DNA of 64,000 nucleotides from Pseudomonadota bacterium (GTDB taxonomy: Bacteria; Pseudomonadota; Gammaproteobacteria; Steroidobacterales; Steroidobacteraceae). Shown here one piece after another: positions 44,834 to 53,980 of the stretch (position 1 is its first letter; each line of letters opens with the position of its first letter). Both the position numbers and the translations under genes were made by a program. The DNA lies in NCBI GenBank assembly GCA_016704655.1, contig JADIZR010000012.1, forward strand, positions 107,339 through 171,338, written 5' to 3'. The notes under the pieces were generated by a model that saw nothing but the letters and a program-made list of their open reading frames with translations, was not told the origin of the DNA and made no database searches.

Positions 44834-45912
44834 CGGAGCTTGAGCGTCGCGAGGCCGAGCAGCACGAGGATCACGGTGATGATCCAGAAGCGGACGATGA
44901 CTTTCGGTTCGGCCCAGCCCTTGAGTTCGAAGTGATGGTGGATCGGTGCCATGCGGAAGATCCGCTTGCCGCGGAGCTTGAACGACGCCACCTGCAGGAT
45001 CACCGACACCGTCTCCATGACGAACACGCCGCCCATGATGAAGAGCACGATCTCCTGCCGGACGATGACGGCGATGACGCCAAGCGCCGCGCCGAGCGCC
45101 AGTGCGCCGATGTCACCCATGAACACCTGCGCCGGATACGTGTTGAACCACAGGAACCCGAGTCCTGCGCCGAAGATCGCCGTGCAGATCACGAGCACCT
45201 CGCCCGCGCCGGCGAGGTACGGGATGCCGAGGTAGTTCGAAAACACGACGTTGCCCGACGCGTACGCGAACACGCCGAGCGCACCCGCGACGAGCACCGA
45301 CGGCATGATCGCGAGGCCGTCGAGCCCGTCGGTCAGATTGACCGCGTTGCTCGAGCCGACGATCACGAAGTACGTGAGCGGGATGAAAAGCACGCCGAGC
45401 GGCACGACGAAGTGCTTGAAAAATGGCACGTACAGCGTGGTGTCGGCGGGCGACTGCGCGGTGACGTACAGCACGATCGCTGCGCCGAGCCCGGCGATCG
45501 ACTGCCAGAAATACTTGTATCGCGCGATCAACCCGCGCGAATCGCCGACGACGAGCTTGAGGTAATCGTCCCAGAACCCGATCAGGCCGAAGGCGATGGT
45601 GACGAGCAGCACCACCCAGACGAAGCGATTCGCGAGATCGGCCCACAGCAGCGTCGCCGCGACGATTGCCGCGAGAATCAACGCACCGCCCATCGTCGGC
45701 GTGCCTGCCTTGCTCAGGTGCGTCTGCGGACCGTCGGACCGCACGCGCTGGCCGACCTGGTATTCGGCAAGCCAGCGGATCATGCGCGGGCCGACCAGCA
45801 GCGAGATCGCGAGCGCCGTCAGTGCCGCAAGGATCGCCCGCAGGGTCAGGTACTGGAAGACGTGGAAGCCCGAGTAGTAGTCGGAGAGCCAGGCGGCGAC
45901 GTGGCGCAGCAT
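44830..45912 (-). CDS. mraY: Phospho-N-acetylmuramoyl-pentapeptide transferase
   Basis: 360-residue ten-helix enzyme producing lipid I from UDP-MurNAc-pentapeptide and undecaprenyl phosphate. Catalytic motifs FWDDYLKLV, NLTDGLDGLA and PIHHHFELKGW are all present. It follows murF with no gap. Confidence 0.97.
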   Translation of the reverse strand: MLRHVAAWLSDYYSGFHVFQYLTLRAILAALTALAISLLVGPRMIRWLAEYQVGQRVRSDGPQTHLSKAGTPTMGGALILAAIVAATLLWADLANRFVWVVLLVTIAFGLIGFWDDYLKLVVGDSRGLIARYKYFWQSIAGLGAAIVLYVTAQSPADTTLYVPFFKHFVVPLGVLFIPLTYFVIVGSSNAVNLTDGLDGLAIMPSVLVAGALGVFAYASGNVVFSNYLGIPYLAGAGEVLVICTAIFGAGLGFLWFNTYPAQVFMGDIGALALGAALGVIAVIVRQEIVLFIMGGVFVMETVSVILQVASFKLRGKRIFRMAPIHHHFELKGWAEPKVIVRFWIITVILVLLGLATLKLR

Positions 45913-47295
45913 CTAGTGTCCCCCTGCCTGCGCCGTGCCACCCGGCACCAGGGCCGCGGTCACGCGCTCGAGTCGATTCACGCGCGAACCCTTCACGTAG
46001 ATCGTGAGCCCGTCGTGCAGTTCGGGCAGCAGCGCTGACAGCAGGGCGTCCGTGCTCGCATGCCAGGAGGCGCCGGGACCGAACGATTCCACGGCCGGCT
46101 GCGCACCCGCGCCGACGGCGAGCAGCCGGGTGACGCCGCACTCGCGCGCGAGCGCGCCCATCTCCGCGTGCAGGTGCGCGCCTTCTTCGCCCAGTTCGGC
46201 CATCTCACCGAGGACGAGCCAGCGCTCGCCCGGCACGCCGGCCAGTGCTCGCAGGCCTACGCGCAGCGACGCGGGATTGGCGTTATAGGCGTCGTCGATC
46301 AGGCGCGTGCCGCGCAGCGCCTGCTTGACTTCGAGCCGGCCTGCGACCGGCCGCGTCGACTTCATGCCGCGCTGCACGGCGTCGATCCCGGCGCCGGCCG
46401 ACATCGCAGCGGCCGTGGCGGCCAGCGCGTTGATGACGTTGTGTCCGCGGGCGAGGCACAGCTCGATGGATCGCGCACCAGAGGTCGTGACCAGCTCGAA
46501 CGTGGTCACGAATCCCGCCGGCTCGAGGTGGCTGCGCCCGTTGCGAGCGGAGACATCGGCGCGTTCACGCAGGCCGAACGTCACGACGCGACCGGCGTGG
46601 CGCGCCCGATCCCGCCAGAACGCGGCGAAGCGATCATCGGCGTTGATCACCGCCGTGCCGTCCGGCCCGAGCGCCTCGAACATCTCGCCCTTCCCCGTGG
46701 CGACGCCGTCGATGCCGCCGAATCCTTCGAGGTGCGCCTGGCCCGCATTGATCACCAGGCCGACCGTCGGCTCGGCGATCGCGGCCAGGTGCGCGATTTC
46801 ATGCAGGTGGTTCGCCCCCATCTCGATGACGGCGCAACGATGCGTGGCTTCGAGCCGGCACAGCGTGAGCGGCACGCCGATGTGGTTGTTGAGGTTGCCC
46901 TGCGTCACGAGACACGGACCCAGCTCGGCGAGGATCGCGCCGGTCATTTCCTTGACCGTCGTCTTGCCGTTGCTGCCCGTGATGCCGACCACGACGCCGG
47001 CGAACGAGCGGCGCCAGGCATTCGCGAACGCGGCCAGACCGGCCAGCGTGTCGGCGACGACGACCTGCGGCAGCGCGCAATCGACCGGTCGGCTGACGAT
47101 CGCGCCTGCGGCGCCGCGCGCCGCCGCAGCGGCGACGAAGTCGTGACCGTCGAAGCGGTCGCCCGGGAGCGCAACGAACAACGCACCCGGCTCGAGTGCA
47201 CGCGAGTCGCTGATGACGCGCGCAAACTTCGCATTGGAACCCTGCAGGATGCCACCGCTCACCCCGGCGAAAGTTGCGAGGTCGCGGCTGATCAT
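45913..47295 (-). CDS. murF: UDP-MurNAc-tripeptide--D-Ala-D-Ala ligase
   Basis: 460 residues. P-loop GSNGKTTVKEM, NLNNHIGVPLTL and the DDAYNANPASLR motif are diagnostic of MurF. It uses the dipeptide made by the Ddl encoded in the same operon. The start overlaps the murE stop by 4 bp. Confidence 0.97.
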   Translation of the reverse strand: MISRDLATFAGVSGGILQGSNAKFARVISDSRALEPGALFVALPGDRFDGHDFVAAAAARGAAGAIVSRPVDCALPQVVVADTLAGLAAFANAWRRSFAGVVVGITGSNGKTTVKEMTGAILAELGPCLVTQGNLNNHIGVPLTLCRLEATHRCAVIEMGANHLHEIAHLAAIAEPTVGLVINAGQAHLEGFGGIDGVATGKGEMFEALGPDGTAVINADDRFAAFWRDRARHAGRVVTFGLRERADVSARNGRSHLEPAGFVTTFELVTTSGARSIELCLARGHNVINALAATAAAMSAGAGIDAVQRGMKSTRPVAGRLEVKQALRGTRLIDDAYNANPASLRVGLRALAGVPGERWLVLGEMAELGEEGAHLHAEMGALARECGVTRLLAVGAGAQPAVESFGPGASWHASTDALLSALLPELHDGLTIYVKGSRVNRLERVTAALVPGGTAQAGGH

Positions 47296-48821
47296 GCAAC
47301 GTCCCCGGACAGGCAGGCCTGCACCGTCTCGCGGTCGCTGAACGCGCGCTTCTCGGTGCCGACGATCTGATAGTCCTCGTGGCCCTTGCCCGCGACGACG
47401 ACGACGTCGCCAGCCTCAGCCTCGGCGATGGCCAGGCGGATGGCCTCGGCACGGTCGGGCACCACTTGCGCGGCTGCGGCGTCACGCATGCCGGCGAGAA
47501 TCTGCGCGAAGATCGCCGCCGACTCCTCGGTGCGGGGGTTGTCGTCGGTGACGATCGCAACGTCCGCGCCGGCCTCGGCGATGCCCCCCATCAACGGACG
47601 CTTGCCGGGATCGCGGTCGCCGCCACAGCCGAACACGCAGAGCAACCGGCCGCGCGCGTGGGCGCGACTCGCATCGAGCACTTTCGCGAGCGCATCGGGT
47701 GAATGCGCGTAATCGACCAGGACCAGCGGCTGCTTGCCGCCGCCAAAGGACTCCATGCGTCCCGGCGGTGCGACGCACAGCGCCAGCGCGGCCAGCGCCT
47801 GCTGCAGCGGCACGTTCCAGCCGAGCAGCACACCAAGCACGGCGAGCAGGTTCTCTGCATTGAACTCGCCCACCAGGCGCGAGCGCAGCAGGCCCGCACC
47901 CCAGCTGGTTTCGACGCTGATCGTGAGACCGGCCGCCGTCGCGCGCAGCTCCGAGACGCGGATCCAGCCGGTGCCGCGCTCGGCCCAGACGTCGTTTGCC
48001 GTGGTGTAGACGATCTTCTCGAGCGCCGGATCGAGTCGCTCGACGAGCTCACGGCCGAACGGGTCGCGCACGTTGATCACGGCGCAGCGCAGGCCCGGCG
48101 TGTGGAACAGCCGTGCCTTGGCCGCACCGTAAGCCTCGATCGTGCCGTGGTAATCGAGATGGTCGCGCGTGAGGTTGGTGAAGACCGCGGTGTCGAAATT
48201 CACGCCGGCGACCCGGTCCTGGTCGAGCGCGTGCGACGACACTTCGAGCCCGAGCGTCGACGCGCCTTCGTCGCGGGCCTCGGCGAGACGGCGCTGCACC
48301 GTGACCGCATCAGGCGTGGTGAGCCCCGCTTCCCGCACGTTGCCTGGATGACCGTGACCCAGCGTGCCGATGTACCAGCCACGACGACCCAGGAAATCCG
48401 ACGCCTGCGCCAGCAGGAAGGCGGTGGTGGTCTTGCCGTTGGTGCCGGTGATGCCGGCGACGCGCAGGTCGGCCGATGGTCGGCGGAAGAAGCGATCCGC
48501 GAGCTCGCCGACGTGACGGCTGAGGTGCGGGATGGCGATGGCTGCTACGCGCTCGGGCAGCACAGGCGGCTCGAGATCGGCGCCCGGCTCCCACAGCACT
48601 GCAACTGCACCGCGCTCGACGGCAGTCGCTGCATGCATCAGTCCATGCGTCGTGCGGCCCGGGCAGGCCAGGAACACGCAGCCCGGTGTTGCGGCGCGGC
48701 TGTCCTGCACCAGGTCCGTCACCTGCAGGCCGTGCGGTGCGGCGACGTCGAGACCCTCGAGCAGGCGGCCGAGCGTCATGTTGTAGCCGGAGCTCTGGTG
48801 GGTCTTGCCGAGTGCGTTCAT
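47292..48821 (-). CDS. murE: UDP-MurNAc-L-Ala-D-Glu--meso-DAP ligase
   Basis: 509 residues. P-loop GTNGKTTTAFLL and the DNPR motif (VTDDNPRTEE), which selects meso-diaminopimelate over lysine, are present. The start at 48821 leaves an 8-bp gap to ftsI; an internal Met at the MTLGRLLEG segment is an alternative that would give a more typical N-terminus. Confidence 0.96.
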   Translation of the reverse strand: MNALGKTHQSSGYNMTLGRLLEGLDVAAPHGLQVTDLVQDSRAATPGCVFLACPGRTTHGLMHAATAVERGAVAVLWEPGADLEPPVLPERVAAIAIPHLSRHVGELADRFFRRPSADLRVAGITGTNGKTTTAFLLAQASDFLGRRGWYIGTLGHGHPGNVREAGLTTPDAVTVQRRLAEARDEGASTLGLEVSSHALDQDRVAGVNFDTAVFTNLTRDHLDYHGTIEAYGAAKARLFHTPGLRCAVINVRDPFGRELVERLDPALEKIVYTTANDVWAERGTGWIRVSELRATAAGLTISVETSWGAGLLRSRLVGEFNAENLLAVLGVLLGWNVPLQQALAALALCVAPPGRMESFGGGKQPLVLVDYAHSPDALAKVLDASRAHARGRLLCVFGCGGDRDPGKRPLMGGIAEAGADVAIVTDDNPRTEESAAIFAQILAGMRDAAAAQVVPDRAEAIRLAIAEAEAGDVVVVAGKGHEDYQIVGTEKRAFSDRETVQACLSGDVA

Positions 48822-48828
48822 CGCGCGC

Positions 48829-50577
48829 TCACCACGGATCCTGCGCCTGCACGAGCGTCGTGGCAGGCACGCGCTGCAGGTCGTCGGGGGCAATGGCGAG
48901 CAGGCGGAGCGCGCCGGACATCACCTCGGCGAACACGGGCGCCGCGACATCGCCGCCGTAGAACCTGCCGGCGCTCGGTTCGTCGACGACCACGATCGCC
49001 GCGAGGCGCGGGTTGCTCGCCGGCACGACGCCACCGAACACCGCCATGTACTTGGTCGAGTTGTAACCGCCGTCCGCCGCCTTCCACGAGGTGCCGGTCT
49101 TGCCGGACACCCGATAACCCATCACCGCGGCGCGCCGGGCCGTGCCGGCCTCGCTCACGACGCTCTCCATCATCTGCACGAGTTCGCGGGCAATCGCTTC
49201 GTCCATGATGCGCTCGCCTTCCGGCGGCACGTCCACGCGGCGCAGACTCACCGGACGGCGCATCCCGCCCGCACCGAGCACGGCATAGGCCTGCGCGAGC
49301 TGCAGCGGCGTGACCGACAGGCCGTAGCCGTACGACATCGTGGCCTGGCCGATCGAGCGCCAGTGATCGTAGCCGGTGAGGATGCCGGCCGATTCGCCGG
49401 GGAAGCCCGAGCCGGTCACCGAGCCGAATCCCAGGTCGCGCAGCGTCGACCACATTTCCTGCGGCTTCAGTGTCAGCGCAATCTTGACGATGCCGACGTT
49501 GCTCGACTTCTCGAGCACCGTGCGCACGTCGATCGTGCCGAGGTTGTGCTTGTCCTTGACCGTCTTGATGCCGACTCGCAGCGTGCCCGGCCCGGTTTCG
49601 ATCAGCGTGTCCGAGTGGAAGCGCCCGGTCTTCAGGCCGGCGGCGACCACGAACGGCTTGATGCTCGAGCCGGGCTCGAAGAAATCGTTGGTCGCGCGAT
49701 TGCGGTAGCGCGACGGCAGGTATTGCTCGCGGTCGTTCGGGTTGAACGCCGGCTGGTTCACCATGGCCAGCACTTCGCCGGTCTGGATGTCGAGCACGAC
49801 GACCGAGCCGCCGTGCGCCGAGTTTTCCTGCACCGCCTGCTTGAGCGCGCGATAGGCCAGGTACTGCACGCGCAAGTCGATGCTGGTGCGCAGGTCCTGG
49901 CCCGGGCGCGGCGCCTTGATGCGCTCGATGTCCTCGATCGTGCGGCCTTCGCGGTCGCGCATCACGCGCTTGATGCCCGGCTCGCCGCCCAGCCACTGGT
50001 CGAACGCGAGCTCGAGACCCTCCTGGCCCACGTCGTCGACGTTGGTGAAACCGAGCAGGTGGCCCGTCACTTCGCCCGCGGGGTAATAGCGACGGTATTC
50101 GCGCAGCGTGTCGACGCCGCTGATGCCGAGAGCCTTCACCTTCGCCGCGTCGGCCGGGCGCATGTGGCGCACCAGGTAGACGAATTCACGGTCGAGGTTG
50201 CTGGTGACGCGGCGGGCCAGCCAGTTCTTGTCGCGGTCGAGCGCCTTGGCGAGCCTGGCGAATTCCTGCGGATGCTGCGCGAGCTTGCGCGGATCGGCCC
50301 AGACGGTGTCGACCGGCGTGCTGACCGCGAGCGGCTCGCCATTGCGGTCGATGATCATGCCGCGGTTCGCCGAGAGCTTCACGTCACGCAGGATGCGGGC
50401 GTCGCCCTGCTTCGCCAGGAAGTCCTGGTCGATGACCTGCAGGTAGATCGCGCGCGCCAGCAGCGCAATCCCGCACAGCGTCAGCAGCGCGCCGACGAGC
50501 CACAGGCGCCAGCCGCCGACTGCGGCCGGGGCCGCGTCGCGAGCATGGTGATCACGGAGCGACGAGCCGCGCCTCAT
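48829..50577 (-). CDS. ftsI: Septal transpeptidase FtsI (PBP3)
   Basis: 582-residue class B penicillin-binding protein with a short cytoplasmic tail, one membrane helix (about 23-45), a pedestal domain (NRGMIIDRNGEPLA) and the transpeptidase domain. Active-site motifs are SSIK (EPGSSIKPF), SSN and KTGT. Crosslinks septal peptidoglycan with FtsW. It overlaps ftsL by 4 bp. Confidence 0.97.
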   Translation of the reverse strand: MRRGSSLRDHHARDAAPAAVGGWRLWLVGALLTLCGIALLARAIYLQVIDQDFLAKQGDARILRDVKLSANRGMIIDRNGEPLAVSTPVDTVWADPRKLAQHPQEFARLAKALDRDKNWLARRVTSNLDREFVYLVRHMRPADAAKVKALGISGVDTLREYRRYYPAGEVTGHLLGFTNVDDVGQEGLELAFDQWLGGEPGIKRVMRDREGRTIEDIERIKAPRPGQDLRTSIDLRVQYLAYRALKQAVQENSAHGGSVVVLDIQTGEVLAMVNQPAFNPNDREQYLPSRYRNRATNDFFEPGSSIKPFVVAAGLKTGRFHSDTLIETGPGTLRVGIKTVKDKHNLGTIDVRTVLEKSSNVGIVKIALTLKPQEMWSTLRDLGFGSVTGSGFPGESAGILTGYDHWRSIGQATMSYGYGLSVTPLQLAQAYAVLGAGGMRRPVSLRRVDVPPEGERIMDEAIARELVQMMESVVSEAGTARRAAVMGYRVSGKTGTSWKAADGGYNSTKYMAVFGGVVPASNPRLAAIVVVDEPSAGRFYGGDVAAPVFAEVMSGALRLLAIAPDDLQRVPATTLVQAQDPW

Positions 50578-50849
50578 GGTTGCACGATGCGCAGTTCGGA
50601 CGCCTGCGGCGTCACCATGCCGAGGTCATCGTGCGCGACCCGCTCGACGCGGCCATGCGTGGCCCAGGTGCTCTGCTCGAGCTGCAGCTGTCCCCACTCG
50701 ATGTCGAGGTCGTCGCGCGTCGTCGTGAGCTTCTGCAACTCGCTGAAACGGTTGCGCGCTTCCTGCTTGCCGTAGACGACGCCGAGCGCGGACACGAGCA
50801 CCATGATCCACAACGCTGCGACCAGGAGCCGCCAGTGCACCTGGCTCAT
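50574..50849 (-). CDS. ftsL: Cell division protein FtsL
   Basis: 91 residues: one membrane helix (about 7-24) and a leucine-rich periplasmic coiled coil (FSELQKLTTTRDDLDIEWGQLQLEQ). Position between rsmH and ftsI identifies it. It forms the FtsQLB complex. Confidence 0.94.
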   Translation of the reverse strand: MSQVHWRLLVAALWIMVLVSALGVVYGKQEARNRFSELQKLTTTRDDLDIEWGQLQLEQSTWATHGRVERVAHDDLGMVTPQASELRIVQP

Positions 50850-51775
50850 GCCGCGATCCTCTCGGCCACGCGCAGCACGGCGCTTCGCGCGCGCGGGTTA
50901 CGGGCGATTTCCGCGTCGCCAGGCATGACGGCGCCACCGATGAGCTGCAGGCGGGGCCGGGCGTGCGGCGGCACGTGCGGCAGCTCCGCGTATATCGGAT
51001 CGCCCTGGGCCTCACGGCGCATGAAGCGCTTGACCAGCCTGTCTTCGAGCGAATGGAAACTGATCACGCACAGCCGGCCGCCTGGCGCGAGCAGGCTGAC
51101 GGCCTGGGGCAACGCGGCCTCGACTTCCTCGAGCTCGCGATTCACGTAAATGCGGATAGCCTGGAAGGTGCGCGTCGCCGGGTGCTTGCCGGGTTCGCGC
51201 GTCGGCACAGCACCCGCCGCGATGTCAGCAAGTTGCCGCGTGGTGCCGATCGGCGTCTCGGCGCGCGCGGCCACGATGGCGCGTGCGATGCGCCGCGAGA
51301 ATTTTTCTTCACCGAGCTTGAACAGCACGTCCGCAATCTCCCGCTCACCGGCGCGCGCCAACCACTGCGCGGCGCTCAATCCGGACTCGTTGTCCATGCG
51401 CATGTCGAGCGGACCGTCCTGCATGAAACTGAAGCCCCGACCAGCCTCGTCGAGCTGCGGCGACGAGACCCCCAGGTCCAGCAGCACGCCTTGCAACTCC
51501 CCTTCCCAACCTGCCGCGCGGACCCGCTCCTCGAGCTGGCCGAACGCCCCCCGAACCAGAGTGAGACGCGGCTCCGCCGCGAACCGCTCGCGACCTGCCG
51601 CAATGGCGTCTGGATCGCGATCGATGCCGCAGAGGCGGCCAGCGGGACCGAGCTGCCCGAGGATGGCTGCGGCATGACCGCCGCGGCCGAACGTCGCGTC
51701 GCAGTAACGCCCGTCCGCTTTGACGGCGAGCCCGGCCAGCACCTCGTCGAGAAGTACCGGCGTGTGCGCCACCAC
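50846..51775 (-). CDS. rsmH: 16S rRNA m4C1402 methyltransferase
   Basis: 309 residues. The N-terminus HTPVLLDEVLAGL, the SAM-binding DATFGRGGHAAAIL and the LLDLGVSSPQLDEAGRGFSF segment are characteristic of RsmH (MraW). It modifies N4 of C1402 in the ribosomal P-site, the same nucleotide as RsmI, also encoded here. Overlaps ftsL by 4 bp. Confidence 0.97.
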   Translation of the reverse strand: MVAHTPVLLDEVLAGLAVKADGRYCDATFGRGGHAAAILGQLGPAGRLCGIDRDPDAIAAGRERFAAEPRLTLVRGAFGQLEERVRAAGWEGELQGVLLDLGVSSPQLDEAGRGFSFMQDGPLDMRMDNESGLSAAQWLARAGEREIADVLFKLGEEKFSRRIARAIVAARAETPIGTTRQLADIAAGAVPTREPGKHPATRTFQAIRIYVNRELEEVEAALPQAVSLLAPGGRLCVISFHSLEDRLVKRFMRREAQGDPIYAELPHVPPHARPRLQLIGGAVMPGDAEIARNPRARSAVLRVAERIAA

Positions 51776-51784
51776 CTCGCGCGC

Positions 51785-52240
51785 CTACAGCGACAGCTGT
51801 TCGAGTTCGGCGGGCAGGTCGCCCGGCTCGTCACCCGCTTGCAGCCATTCGTCGCGACGCTCGTTCCAGTGCTGCTCGTCCCACAGCTCGAAACGGCTGC
51901 CCTGCCCGATCAGCATCGCCTGGCGCGAAAGCCCTGCGTACTCGCGCAGCTTCGGCGGGACCAGCACGCGGCCGTGCGAATCCAGCTCGAGGTCCGTGGC
52001 GTGTCCGACCATGAGCCGCTGCAAGCGCCGCGCCTGCGGATTCAGGGTCGGCAGGCGCATCAGCTTGCGTTCGATCTCCTCCCAGTCCGGGAGGGGATAA
52101 ATCAGCAGGCACTTGTCGGAACGGTCCACCGTCGCCACCAGCCGCCCTTCGCTGCGCTCGACCAGCGTGTCCCGGTACCGCGCGGGCATGGCCACGCGGC
52201 CTTTGGCATCGAGGGTGACTTTGTTGGCTCCACGAAACAT
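51785..52240 (-). CDS. mraZ: Transcriptional regulator MraZ
   Basis: 151 residues with the two AbrB-like repeats typical of MraZ: DAKGRVAMPARYRD and DSHGRVLVPPKLRE. It is the first gene of the dcw operon and represses it by binding repeated GTGGG boxes; such boxes are seen 25-50 bp upstream. Confidence 0.96.
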   Translation of the reverse strand: MFRGANKVTLDAKGRVAMPARYRDTLVERSEGRLVATVDRSDKCLLIYPLPDWEEIERKLMRLPTLNPQARRLQRLMVGHATDLELDSHGRVLVPPKLREYAGLSRQAMLIGQGSRFELWDEQHWNERRDEWLQAGDEPGDLPAELEQLSL

Positions 52241-52264
52241 TTCAGGCGTCTTCCGGGCCGGCAG

Positions 52265-52289
52265 CCCATTTCATCCCACTTTTTCCCAC
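52265..52289 (-). promoter_or_regulatory. MraZ operator: three direct repeats at 10-bp period
   Basis: On the minus strand GTGGG (52285-52289), GTGGG (52275-52279) and ATGGG (52265-52269) are spaced exactly 10 bp apart, the TGGGN/N5 pattern bound by MraZ. They lie between the promoter and the mraZ start, in the transcribed leader just after the -10. Confidence 0.88.
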
Positions 52290-52297
52290 TCGCCGCC

Positions 52298-52327
52298 ACT
52301 ATAGGGGCGGGGCGTTGCCAGCGTCAA
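52298..52327 (-). promoter_or_regulatory. Sigma-70 promoter of the dcw operon
   Basis: TTGACG (52322-52327) and TATAGT (52298-52303) on the minus strand, separated by 18 bp, directly upstream of the MraZ boxes. Confidence 0.82.
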
Positions 52328-52660
52328 CGGTTCGCACCAAAATTTTCCCAGCCCTGACAGTGACTTAGCCTGGAGACGGTCCAGTGTCTCGAAGCCCTGT
52401 TTTGCTTTAGTAAAACAATCATGTACTTAGAGGATATTTCTGAACCGAACGTCAGGATTGGGCTGGCGTGGGAAATCGCGTCCCGCGGTATCGCCGGAGC
52501 ACGATTCAGGGACGACTGCGCGGCCGCAACGCACTGCAAGATCCGCGTTTTTGTGGGAGAAGGCGGCCGCAACACAGCGCTGCCCGACCCGCCGGGTGGA
52601 CGAGCCGGTGGGACGAAGTGGGTTGTCAGGCCCGAGGTGGGCCGACCTGGCGCCAAAGAG
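52328..52660. other. Intergenic region between rnpB and the dcw promoter
   Basis: About 330 bp without a credible gene; open frames here continue into the RNase P RNA and lack family features. The part near 52398-52445 is clearly AT-richer and contains TGTTTT-N8-AAAACA (52398-52417), a possible protein-binding dyad or weak hairpin. No T-rich intrinsic terminator for rnpB was found. Confidence 0.6.
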
Positions 52661-53044
<384 letters not shown>

Positions 53045-53048
53045 GCGC

Positions 53049-53054
53049 AGTATA
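53049..53054 (-). promoter_or_regulatory. Candidate -10 element of rnpB
   Basis: TATACT on the minus strand, 5 bp before the predicted 5' end of the RNA. The -35 region overlaps the end of rsmI and is not recognisable. Confidence 0.5.
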
Positions 53055-53059
53055 CGCTT

Positions 53060-53958
53060 TCATTCCCCGGGCTTCGGCGGCGCCAGGGCGAGCGCACGCT
53101 CGTAGAGTTCCTTGCGGCTGCGGCCGGTGAGCTGCGCGGCGATACGCGCGGCCTGCGACACCGGCAATTCCTGCAACAGCACTTGTAGAGTGCTTGCCGC
53201 AGCCAGCGCCTCCGCATCGTCGTCCTCGCTCGCGGGCGCACCCGCCACGACGAGCACGATTTCGCCCCGCGTCATGTTGGGGTCCGATGCGCACTGTCGC
53301 GCGAGCGCGGCCAGCGTGCCGCGATAAACGTGCTCGAACCGCTTCGTGATTTCACGGGCCACGACTGCTTCGCGCTCCGCGCCGAACACCGTCGCCAGGT
53401 CCTGCAGCGCGGCCTCGAGCCGGTGTGGCGCCTCGTAGAAAACGAGCGTGCGCGTTTCGTGCCCAGGATCCCGAGCGCCGCACGCCGCGCCGTGGCTTTG
53501 GCGGGCAGGAAACCTTCGAACACGAAGCGATCGGTGGCGAGGCCCGCAATCGACAGCGCCGCGATCGCTGCGCAAGGGCCAGGGAGCGAGACGACTTCGA
53601 CGCCCGCGCGCGCCGCCGCCGCTACCAGCAGCGACCCTGGATCGCTCAGCAGGGGCGTGCCCGCGTCAGTGACCAGCGCGATGCGTGCACCGGCCTGCAG
53701 GCGCGACACCAGCGCCGGCACGCGCTCGCGTTCGTTGTGCTCGTGCAGTGATTCGATCGAACTGGCAGCGCGCGCGATGCCGCAGGCTTCGAGCAACGTG
53801 CGCGTATGCCGGGTGTCCTCGGCGAGCAGCAGGTCGGCGTCGCGCAGACAGGTAGCGGCGCGCGGGCTCAGGTCCTGGAGATTGCCAATGGGGGTCGCCA
53901 CGACGAACAGTGCGCCGGCTGGCTTCCGCCCCGTAGAATCCGTCGCAGTATCGGTCAC
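53060..53958 (-). pseudogene. rsmI: 16S rRNA 2'-O-ribose C1402 methyltransferase RsmI, frameshifted as sequenced
   Basis: Tetrapyrrole-methylase-fold enzyme that 2'-O-methylates C1402. Motifs: ATPIGNLQDLSPRA, AEDTRHTR, TDAGTPLLSDPG and VVSLPGPCAAIAAL in the first frame; TRTLVFYEAPHRL and REITKRFEHVYRGTL in the second. The frame breaks at about 53458-53461, where one C of a pair (plus strand) seems missing; with it restored the protein is 299 residues. GTG 53958 has a GGGAGG ribosome site 5 nt upstream and is preferred to an ATG at 53982 that would overlap lpoA. Confidence 0.92.
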
Positions 53959-53980
53959 GCGCGCCTCCCAAGGATCTCGC

